Positions 6,573 through 12,130 of a DNA stretch of 12,130 nucleotides are shown here, piece by piece. The notes beneath the pieces were generated by a model. The model made no database searches and had not been told where the DNA came from. It saw only the letters and a list, made by a program, of their open reading frames with translations. This DNA is from DASSJF01 sp035280345. GTDB lineage: Bacteria; Sysuimicrobiota; Sysuimicrobiia; Sysuimicrobiales; Segetimicrobiaceae. The DNA lies in NCBI GenBank assembly GCA_035280345.1, contig DATEGA010000248.1, positions 1-12,130 of the forward strand, read 5' to 3'. The translations under genes and the position numbers were made by a program. Each line of letters opens with the position of its first letter. Position 1 is the stretch's first letter.

Positions 6573-8222
6573 TCAGCGGGGGATCGCCGCGGGGCCTGCT
6601 CCGCTTGTGCCGGGCCAGTCTAACTCGACGGTTGTCCCCTGCTTGATCCCGGTCCGTACCCGTACCGCGGCGCCGATGCCCTCCGCTCGTTCGCGCATGA
6701 TGCCGAGACCCAGGTGTGCTCGGGCGACGTGGTTGGGGTCGAAGCCCCGGCCGTCGTCATCGACGACTAATCTTGCGGAATCGGCGCTCCATCTCACCGT
6801 GACGGCGCAGCGGCCTGCTTCGGCGTGCTTGACCACGTTGTTCAACGCCTCTTGCGCGATCCGGTAGAACGTGACGTGCACGTCGGGAGGCACACGGTCC
6901 CGGCCATCCGCGTGCACGCTGATCGGAAGCCGGCTCCGCGCCGTCGTCGTCTCGGCGAGCTGCTGCAGGAGATCGCCCAGCGGCATTTCGAGCAGGGCGG
7001 CGGGCCGCAGCTCCAGCAGGAGGCTCCGCATCTCCGCGAGCGCACCGCGGCTGAGGCGGCTGAGCTCAGCGAGGCGCTGGCGGCCCTCCTCCGGGTCGCG
7101 CTCCCACAGGCGCGGAAGGACGTTGGCGATGAGGTTGACGGAGAACAGCGTCTGGCTCACCGAATCGTGAAGGTCTCGCGCCAGACGGTTGCGTTCGGCG
7201 GCTACCGCCGCTTCTTGAAGGTGCGCGCGCAGCCGCGCGTTCTCGATGGCGAGCGCCGCCTGGTCGCCCAGCGCCTCGGTCACGCCGATTTCTTCAGTGG
7301 AGAACTCTCCGCTCTCCCGGTAGTACACGACGAGCGCCCCGTACGCATCACCCTTGACGATAAGCGGCACGGTGATCAGCGAGCGGAACTGCCGGGCCAG
7401 GCGGGCGAGGAGCGTCTGTTTGACCGGATCCAGTTGCGAATAGATCTGCCCGATGCCCGCGGCCAGGTCCGGCACGGCCACCGGCCGGCGGTGCATCACC
7501 GCCTCTCCGGAGGGGCCCATGCCGGTATCGATGGACATGCGCGCCACATAGTCCGGATCGAGGCCGCGTGCAGAGCGGATGCGAAGGGTCTTGCCGTCCG
7601 GCTCAATGCCGTACACGGCCGCCGCACCCGCGCCCAGCAGGCGGATCGTCTGGCCGACGATGTGGTCGAGGATCTCCGCGATCGGCCGGTCCGAGTTGAG
7701 GACCGCCAGGGTTTCGCGCATCCCGTCGGCCACTCGTTGCCGCCGCGCCAACTCCTGCGTGCGGTCTTCGACGGACTGCTCGAGCGTCTGCTGGGTCAGC
7801 ACGTGCTGGGTGATATCGCGCACGATACCTTCGATCGCGACGATCTCACCGGCCGCGTCGGTGATGGGGATGACGCGCCGCTCCACCCAGACGTGCTCCC
7901 CGTCCTTGCGCACGAGCCGGAACGTGAGCGACGTACGCATGAGATCGGTGTCGCGCTTGACTGCCTCGATCATCGCCCGGTCCTCGGGGTGCACGATCGT
8001 GCGGGCGAGCTCCGGATCGGCATAGGCCTCCTCCGGCGTGTATCCCGTAATCGCCGTGAGCGCCGGGTTGACGTACTCCATCGCGTGCACGGGTTTGAAG
8101 CGGAGCCGGAAGATGATGTCGGACGCGTTTTCCGCGAGCCGGAGGAACCGCTCTTCGTGCTCTGCCAGCGCATCGTCGGCACGCCGCGCGAGCGGCGGCG
8201 ACTTGGCGTCGATCGAACTCAC
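6573..8222 (-). CDS. Soluble PAS-GAF sensor histidine kinase (NarX/DesK-type, HisKA_3)
   Basis: Counted from the GTG at 8222 the protein has 549 residues. In order: a PAS domain (about 25-140, with ERFLRLAENASDIIF and a PAC end IEGIVRDITQ); a helical linker; a GAF domain (about 175-330, ending LGDQAALAIENARL); a HisKA_3 dimerisation region with phosphoacceptor His352 in RLARDLHDSVSQTL; and an ATPase domain with N-box EALNNVVKHA (Asn461-462), G1 DDDGRGF (488-494) and G2 LGLGIMRERA. No transmembrane helix is visible, so it senses a cytoplasmic signal or small molecule through PAS/GAF. It is the likely partner of the NarL-type regulator that follows. A longer form could start at GTG 8273 (17 extra residues), but a TATGAT promoter-like element lies within that extension, favouring 8222. 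Confidence 0.92.
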   Translation of the reverse strand: MSSIDAKSPPLARRADDALAEHEERFLRLAENASDIIFRLRFKPVHAMEYVNPALTAITGYTPEEAYADPELARTIVHPEDRAMIEAVKRDTDLMRTSLTFRLVRKDGEHVWVERRVIPITDAAGEIVAIEGIVRDITQHVLTQQTLEQSVEDRTQELARRQRVADGMRETLAVLNSDRPIAEILDHIVGQTIRLLGAGAAAVYGIEPDGKTLRIRSARGLDPDYVARMSIDTGMGPSGEAVMHRRPVAVPDLAAGIGQIYSQLDPVKQTLLARLARQFRSLITVPLIVKGDAYGALVVYYRESGEFSTEEIGVTEALGDQAALAIENARLRAHLQEAAVAAERNRLARDLHDSVSQTLFSVNLIANVLPRLWERDPEEGRQRLAELSRLSRGALAEMRSLLLELRPAALLEMPLGDLLQQLAETTTARSRLPISVHADGRDRVPPDVHVTFYRIAQEALNNVVKHAEAGRCAVTVRWSADSARLVVDDDGRGFDPNHVARAHLGLGIMRERAEGIGAAVRVRTGIKQGTTVELDWPGTSGAGPAAIPR

Positions 8223-8261
8223 CGCAAACCGCCCCCCGTCCGAAAAATGGAAGGTCCATTT

Positions 8262-8290
8262 ATCATAGCGCACAGCGCGGCCGGTGTCGT
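8262..8290 (-). promoter_or_regulatory. Candidate sigma70-type promoter of the histidine kinase gene
   Basis: On the minus strand, TATGAT (8267-8262) matches the TATAAT consensus at 5 of 6 bases, and ACGACA (8290-8285) matches TTGACA at 4 of 6, with an ideal 17-base spacer. Transcription would begin near 8255 and give a leader of about 33 bases before the GTG at 8222. It is a sequence match only. Confidence 0.4.
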
Positions 8291-8455
8291 CGCTGTTCGT
8301 ATGTTATGACGCGGCCGACCTAGCCGACCGGCGGGGTGTACTCCTGCTCTGGTGGCCGACGCGGGTTCGGTTTCTTCCGTGGTAGGAATAGGGAGCCGCC
8401 CGGCGTCGGCACGCCCGCGGGGCACAACGGAAACTGGTGTGATAGGAGAGCTCGG

Positions 8456-8659
8456 ATGATCTTGGCGATGGAAGTCTACAGGATCTTGACGTACCGGCGG
8501 ATGGCGGACTTGATGGCTGAAGCGGAACGGTCGCGGCTCGTCGGGCAGGTGCACCGTCCGCGTCACACCACGAATCAGGGGCAGGGCGACAGTGGCGCTG
8601 AAGCGAGAAGCCGGAAACCGCGGATCGAGGCCGGACCTCTTCCCGCGGCCCGGGGATGA
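8456..8659 (+). CDS. Small uncharacterised protein, 67 residues
   Basis: The ATG at 8456 has AGGAG with a seven-base spacer, a good ribosome site, and a second ATG follows four codons later. The N-terminal half (MEVYRILTYRRMADLMAEAE, then RSRLVGQVHR) looks like an amphipathic, charged helix. The C-terminal half is Gly/Arg/Pro-rich and probably disordered. I recognise no family. The stop is 10 bases before the next gene's ATG, so the two are probably co-transcribed. The upstream region (8274-8455) is divergent from the histidine kinase and would hold its promoter, but I see no clear plus-strand one. Confidence 0.5.
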   Translation: MILAMEVYRILTYRRMADLMAEAERSRLVGQVHRPRHTTNQGQGDSGAEARSRKPRIEAGPLPAARG

Positions 8660-8669
8660 CGGGGGGGTT

Positions 8670-9077
8670 ATGAGACCGTTAACTTCGGAGAGACCCCCTG
8701 TCGCGGTGGGCCACGATGGCTCCGCGGCGCTTCCCATCGGCACGCTCCACGTCTCGATCGTGGCCGCGATCGACGGGGTCCGTTTCGCCGCCGTCGGCGT
8801 GAGCGAGGAACACTGTATGGCGCAGATGGCGCTGTATGTCGCCGAACAGGCGCCGCTGCAGCTCTGGCCGCGGTCGGCCCAGCGTGTCCGTGAACTGCTG
8901 TCCGGAGGTGACACCCCGGACGCTGTCGCGGAGTACTTCCGCCGATCCGGCGAACGCTGGGACCGTGAGTGGCTCGTGACGGCGCGTCTCCATCCCGATT
9001 CCGGCGCCGGCGCGTGGTCCGGACCGGTCCCGCTGCCGGGGCGGGCGCGATTCGGCGCAGGCGACCTGCCGGGTTAG
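8670..9077 (+). CDS. Uncharacterised small protein, 135 residues
   Basis: The ATG at 8670 is preceded by a run of seven G (8661-8667). A longer reading from 8592 would overlap the preceding gene by 68 bases and start in low-complexity sequence, so 8670 is preferred. The core has a beta-strand-like segment (LHVSIVAAIDGVRFAAVGVS), a helix with CMAQMALYVAEQAPLQLW, an acidic helix (RVRELLSGGDTPDAVAEYFR) and a strand-like end (REWLVTARLHPDSG). The compact alpha/beta pattern and ordinary codon use suggest a real folded cytoplasmic protein. No catalytic motif, signal peptide or membrane helix is visible, and I recognise no family. It sits between the 67-residue gene and the two-domain VOC gene, all on the plus strand. 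Confidence 0.62.
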   Translation: MRPLTSERPPVAVGHDGSAALPIGTLHVSIVAAIDGVRFAAVGVSEEHCMAQMALYVAEQAPLQLWPRSAQRVRELLSGGDTPDAVAEYFRRSGERWDREWLVTARLHPDSGAGAWSGPVPLPGRARFGAGDLPG

Positions 9078-9106
9078 GATCCGATCCGGGCCTTCCAGCA
9101 TGAGGC

Positions 9107-9128
9107 AACCTCGATAAAAGGGGAGGTT
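9107..9128 (+). promoter_or_regulatory. Possible hairpin hiding the VOC gene's Shine-Dalgarno
   Basis: AACCTC (9107-9112) is the exact complement of GAGGTT (9123-9128), which overlaps the Shine-Dalgarno GGGAGG (9121-9126) of the gene starting at 9134. An upstream GAGG (9102-9105) could pair with CCTC instead and free the site. The stem is only 6 bp, so it may be chance. Confidence 0.3.
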
Positions 9129-9133
9129 TTGAC

Positions 9134-9922
9134 ATGGCGGCCAGAACGGAATACCAGCACGGCGAGTTTTCGTGGGTGAACCTCGCGACCAGAGACGTCG
9201 CGGCCACGAAGCAGTTCTACGGCGGCTTGTTCGGTTGGCGGTTCAACGATATGCCGGCGGGCCCCGGCCAGACCTACACGTTCTGCGAACTTGGGGGTAA
9301 GAGCGTGGCCGGGCTCGGCGCAATTCCGCGCGAGATGGGCCAAGTGCCGCCGCACTGGATGCCCTACATCAATGTCCGCAGCGCGGACGAGATCGCGAAG
9401 CGGACCAACGCGAACGGTGGCAACGTTGCGGAGGGTCCGTTCGACGTGATGGATGCGGGCCGGATGGCGGCGATCGCAGATCCCACGGGCGCGCGCGTGG
9501 CGGTCTGGGAGCCTAAGAAGACCAAGGGAGCGGCGCTCGTGGGCGAGACCGGTGCGATGTGCTGGAACGAACTGATGACCCCGGACGTCGATACCGCCGG
9601 ACGCTTTTACCGCACGGTGTTCGACTGGTCGTCGGACGTAGTCGATACGAGCGAGGACAGCTCGTACACGATCTTCAAGGGCGGCACCACGATGATCGCC
9701 GGGATGATGGCGCGGCCGCAGCGGCTCAAAGACGTGCCGCCGAACTGGCTCACGTACTTCGGCGTCAACGACTGCGACGCGTCGGCCGCGACGGCCCGGG
9801 AACTCGGCGGGAAGATCAACATGCCGCCGACCGACATTCCGGACATCGGCCGCTTCTCAGTCATCGCCGATCCCCAGGGGGCGGTGTTCGCGATCGCGTA
9901 CTTCATCCCGCCCGCGAAATAG
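9134..9922 (+). CDS. Two-domain VOC (glyoxalase/bleomycin-resistance superfamily) protein
   Basis: This 262-residue protein consists of two tandem VOC modules, about 10-127 and 140-257. The halves mirror each other: DVAATKQFYGGLFGW with DVDTAGRFYRTVFDW, VPPHWMPYINV with VPPNWLTYFGV, and GRMAAIADPTGA with GRFSVIADPQGA. This organisation matches the VOC group that includes mycobacterial CFP32-type antigens. Members are small-molecule-binding or metal-dependent enzymes, and the substrate here cannot be told. In the first module Glu11 (GEFSW), His74 (PPHWMPY) and Glu126 (VWEP) could be metal ligands; in the second, Glu146 (WNEL) is kept but the equivalent His is Asn204, so that module may be structural. 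The ATG is preceded by GGGAGG with a seven-base spacer. A strong terminator follows the stop. Confidence 0.88.
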   Translation: MAARTEYQHGEFSWVNLATRDVAATKQFYGGLFGWRFNDMPAGPGQTYTFCELGGKSVAGLGAIPREMGQVPPHWMPYINVRSADEIAKRTNANGGNVAEGPFDVMDAGRMAAIADPTGARVAVWEPKKTKGAALVGETGAMCWNELMTPDVDTAGRFYRTVFDWSSDVVDTSEDSSYTIFKGGTTMIAGMMARPQRLKDVPPNWLTYFGVNDCDASAATARELGGKINMPPTDIPDIGRFSVIADPQGAVFAIAYFIPPAK

Positions 9923-9940
9923 GGTCACGGACGAGTCAGA

Positions 9941-9972
9941 AAAGGGGCCGGCGATGCCGGCCCTTTCTCTTT
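9941..9972. terminator. Intrinsic terminator, probably bidirectional, between two VOC genes
   Basis: GGGCCGGC (9945-9952) pairs perfectly with GCCGGCCC (9956-9963) around a GAT loop, extended by G-U and A-T pairs to about 11 bp, and is followed by TTTCTCTTT (9964-9972). It lies 19 bases after the VOC stop. On the minus strand the same stem is followed by TTTT, so it can also end the convergent VOC gene at 10015. Confidence 0.85.
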
Positions 9973-10014
9973 GCGGCGCTCGCTGCCAAAGGCGGCGGGC
10001 GCGATCTGGAGTAC

Positions 10015-10374
10015 TCACAGCGGTGCGCGCACCTCGACCGGAATCCGATCTGGGCCGTCGCATACGAAGAATAGATTGGGCCCTTCCTCGCGCAACTCCA
10101 TCTTGACCGGTACGCCGGCGGCCGTTAGCCGATCGTACGCAGCGCGAACGTCGTCCGAGCGCTCGAGGACAAATCCGACGTGGAGATCCTGCGGGTAGAC
10201 CGGCGGCGGTGAACTGCGGAGGTTGCTGACGCCCAGTTCAAGCCCCGCCTCATCGTGGAGCAGGGCGATCTGCCCGGCGCGCAGGTAGACACAGCGCAGA
10301 CCAAAATGCTTCTCGAAGAATTCGCGGGCGTCGTCAATGTCCGAGACTTGAAGGTCGACGTGGTTCAGGTTCAT
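10015..10374 (-). CDS. Single-domain VOC (glyoxalase-like) protein
   Basis: This 119-residue protein is one VOC module of two beta-alpha-beta-beta-beta units. The four usual metal positions are filled: His5 (MNLNHVDLQV), Glu47 (LELGV), His65 (DLHVGFVL) and Glu114 (IPVEVRA). It is therefore probably a metal-dependent lyase, dioxygenase or isomerase acting as a dimer in the cytoplasm, with unknown substrate. The frame is open upstream to 10542, but the ATG at 10374 has a near-perfect TAAGGAGGTG with a six-base spacer and the family fold starts there, so the shorter form is chosen. It is divergent from the fdrA-like gene and convergent with the two-domain VOC gene. Confidence 0.9.
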   Translation of the reverse strand: MNLNHVDLQVSDIDDAREFFEKHFGLRCVYLRAGQIALLHDEAGLELGVSNLRSSPPPVYPQDLHVGFVLERSDDVRAAYDRLTAAGVPVKMELREEGPNLFFVCDGPDRIPVEVRAPL

Positions 10375-10380
10375 CAGCCA

Positions 10381-10390
10381 CACCTCCTTA
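10381..10390 (-). promoter_or_regulatory. Near-consensus Shine-Dalgarno of the single-domain VOC gene
   Basis: TAAGGAGGTG on the minus strand, six bases before the ATG at 10374, is the best match to the 16S rRNA 3' end in the window. It decides the start of this gene. Confidence 0.85.
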
Positions 10391-10441
10391 TGGTTACGAG
10401 CATGCACGGGGGGAATGGAGGTCAATTGGAGGCGGTGTGGA

Positions 10442-12130
10442 GTGTGTGTGGAGGACGCAAGGCCGCGCCCGGCCCTCGTCGAACACCCGAACGATGCGCA
10501 CCTCCACCCTGCCGGTGATACCCCGGTGATCGTCCGGGGCACCGTGCGGTCCAGCGCCTATCACGACTCGGCCGCGCTGATGCGCGTGCAGGAGGCGCTG
10601 CGCGTGCTTCCCGGCATCGAAGAGGCGGGGGCCGTCATGGCGACGCCCGCCAATCTCGATCTCCTCCGGCAGGCGGGCCTCGACACTGTGGCGCTCACCA
10701 CACCGGCCGGCCGGTCCGCCGCGGTGATCGGGCCGAACGACCTCGTGGTGATGGTGCGCGGCGCCGGCGCCGCCGAGGTCGACGCTGCGCTCGCCGCCGT
10801 CGACGACCTACTCGCGCGCCGGCCGGGTGCCGGGGCGGCCGAGGGATCCTACCGGCCGCGCACGGTAGCAACGGCGGCGCGGCTTCTCGACGGAGCGAAT
10901 CTCGCGCTCATCTCCGTGCCCGGACGGTTCGCCGCAGGGGTGGCGCGCGAAGCGCTGGCGGCGGATCTGCATCTCATGTTGTTCAGCGATAACGTGCCGC
11001 TCGCAGATGAGGTGGCGCTAAAACGCGCCGCGGCGGCGGCGGGACGGCTCGTGATGGGACCGGACTGCGGCACGGTGCTCCTCGGCGGGGCCGCGCTCGG
11101 TTTTGCCAACCGGGTCCGGCGCGGCGGCGTCGGGATCGTGGGCGCCTCGGGGACCGGGATACAGGAAGTCGCGACACTCGTGCACCGCCTCGGCGGGGGG
11201 ATCTCGCATGCGCTCGGTACCGGAGGCCGCGACCTATCGGCGGAGGTCGGCGGGGCGACGGCGCGCGAGGCGCTCGCGCTGCTCGGCCGCGATCCACAGA
11301 CGCGCGTCGTCGTGGTGGTCTCGAAGCCGCCCGCGGCGGCGGTGGCGGCCGCGCTGCTCGAAGACGCGGCGTCGCTCGACAAATCGGTGATCGTGATGTT
11401 TACCGGCGTGGGCCCGGCGGCGGCTGCGCCGCGCGTCCGGCAGGTGCACACGCTCGAGGACGCGGCCCGCCTTGCCGCAGCTGAGCGGCCGGAGCGTGCG
11501 ACGGCACTCGCGGATGACGGCCCCGTGCTGAAGCGCCTCGCGATGCGGGCACGCGACGCGGCAGGGACGCTGGCCCCGTCGCAGCAGTACCTGCGCGGCG
11601 TGATGAGCGGTGGCACCTTGTGCGCGGAGGCCGTCGTGCTGCTCGAGCAGACGCTGCGCCCGTTATTCACGAACGTGAGCGCGGGCTGGGCCCGGCGCCA
11701 CGAGGGCGCCGGGCCCAGCAGCGGCCACACGATCCTCGACCTCGGCGACGATCTGTTTACGGTGGGGCGCCTGCATCCGATGCTCGACATGACGCTGCGC
11801 GAGGCACGTCTCCGGCAGGAGGCCGCGGACGCCGATGTCGCGGTGGTGCTGCTCGACGTCGTGCTCGGCCTCGGCGTGCATCCCGATCCCGCCGGGGCGC
11901 TCGCGCCTGTGCTGGCGGCGGGCCGGGCTTCCGCCCGGGCGGCGGGGCGCAGCCTTCACGTCGTTGCGTCCGTCTGCGGGACCGACGACGATCCGCAGCA
12001 GCGCGCCCGGCAGGTGGCACGTCTTGAATCGGCCGGGGTGCTCGTCGAAGAGAGCAACGCCCGCGCCGCGTTGCTCGCCGGGGCGATTGCCGCCCGCAGG
12101 TTCGACGCGGAGGCGCTCGCCGCGATGCTC
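10442..12130 (+). CDS. fdrA: FdrA/AllF-type acyl-CoA synthetase-like protein, oxamate carbamoyltransferase component (3' end outside window)
   Basis: The open frame runs off the edge after 563 codons; E. coli FdrA has about 555 residues, so perhaps 40-60 are missing. Family motifs in order, counted from GTG 10442: TPANLDLL; ANLALISVPG; LFSDNVPLADE (about 180-191); VMGPDCGT (204-211); GASGTGIQE (234-242); GTGGRDLSAEVGG (from 259); VSKPPAAAV; SGGTLCAEA; LDLGDDLFTVGRLHPMLD (432-449); LLDVVLGLGVHPDPA. These closely track E. coli FdrA, a succinyl-CoA-ligase-alpha-like protein that with YlbE and YlbF (AllFGH) forms oxamate carbamoyltransferase, splitting oxalurate into oxamate and carbamoyl phosphate. 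The start is uncertain. GTG 10442 has GGAGG nine bases upstream, ATG 10415 is possible, and family similarity begins only at the GTG/Val codon at 10526, so an extra leader of 28 residues is implied. Identity is firm, the activity inferred. Confidence 0.88.
   Translation, partial: MCVEDARPRPALVEHPNDAHLHPAGDTPVIVRGTVRSSAYHDSAALMRVQEALRVLPGIEEAGAVMATPANLDLLRQAGLDTVALTTPAGRSAAVIGPNDLVVMVRGAGAAEVDAALAAVDDLLARRPGAGAAEGSYRPRTVATAARLLDGANLALISVPGRFAAGVAREALAADLHLMLFSDNVPLADEVALKRAAAAAGRLVMGPDCGTVLLGGAALGFANRVRRGGVGIVGASGTGIQEVATLVHRLGGGISHALGTGGRDLSAEVGGATAREALALLGRDPQTRVVVVVSKPPAAAVAAALLEDAASLDKSVIVMFTGVGPAAAAPRVRQVHTLEDAARLAAAERPERATALADDGPVLKRLAMRARDAAGTLAPSQQYLRGVMSGGTLCAEAVVLLEQTLRPLFTNVSAGWARRHEGAGPSSGHTILDLGDDLFTVGRLHPMLDMTLREARLRQEAADADVAVVLLDVVLGLGVHPDPAGALAPVLAAGRASARAAGRSLHVVASVCGTDDDPQQRARQVARLESAGVLVEESNARAALLAGAIAARRFDAEALAAML

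Noticed and set aside
6825..8309. A 494-codon plus-strand open frame opposite the histidine kinase
   Set aside because: Low-complexity, Arg/Asp/His-rich translation without domains, lying antisense to an intact PAS-GAF kinase.
10849..11790. A 313-codon minus-strand open frame opposite the fdrA-like gene
   Set aside because: Ser/Arg/Ala-rich translation without motifs; the plus strand carries continuous FdrA family motifs across the same bases.
1..12130. CRISPR arrays, tRNA or rRNA genes, insertion sequences, toxin-antitoxin or phage-defence modules
   Set aside because: No regularly spaced repeats, tRNA-like cloverleaf, transposase motif or terminal inverted repeat was seen on either strand; the genes read as metabolic and regulatory.

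Overview
The window is GC-rich chromosomal DNA, densely packed with genes on both strands. Shine-Dalgarno sequences are of the GGAGG type and GTG/TTG starts are common. It resembles an uncultured high-GC soil or sediment bacterium. The gene mix (formyl-CoA-transferase-like enzyme, FdrA, cytoplasmic HtrA-like protein, NarL-type two-component genes, VOC proteins) fits lineages such as Chloroflexota, Armatimonadota-like or Rokubacteria-like bacteria, but I cannot fix the phylum. No tRNA, rRNA, CRISPR array, insertion sequence or phage gene is visible.

Layout. (1) 1-3332, minus strand: a class III CoA-transferase and a thiamine-diphosphate (ThDP) lyase overlap by ATGA, followed downstream by the N-terminus of a membrane sensor protein cut by the window edge. 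The two enzymes resemble the oxalate-degrading pair Frc/Oxc, but the lyase lacks oxalyl-CoA decarboxylase hallmark residues, so a formyl-CoA-linked 2-hydroxyacyl-CoA lyase route is at least as likely. (2) 3455-5084, plus strand: a LuxR/NarL-type regulator with a degenerate receiver, then an HtrA-like PDZ protein whose catalytic His is Arg and which has no export signal. A short Rossmann-fold gene remnant follows at about 5127. (3) 5251-8222, minus strand: a PAS-GAF histidine kinase, a NarL-type response regulator and a four-helix membrane protein in operon-like order. (4) 8456-9922, plus strand: two small uncharacterised genes and a two-domain VOC protein, closed by a strong hairpin terminator. 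(5) 10015-10374, minus strand: a single-domain VOC protein with a near-perfect Shine-Dalgarno. (6) 10442-12130, plus strand, running off the edge: FdrA/AllF, a component of oxamate carbamoyltransferase.

How they may work together: the CoA-transferase and lyase form one pathway unit, in which the transferase loads CoA from formyl-CoA onto an acid and the lyase cleaves the thioester and regenerates formyl-CoA. FdrA belongs to oxalurate/oxamate (purine/allantoin) catabolism, so a two-carbon oxidised-acid theme may link the two ends; this is inference. The kinase/regulator pair probably forms one signalling unit, and the orphan LuxR regulator with the pseudo-HtrA protein a separate one. Nothing here is a clear defence system or mobile system. 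The most unusual items are the inactivated HtrA-like protein, the atypical lyase/CoA-transferase pair and the gene remnant.
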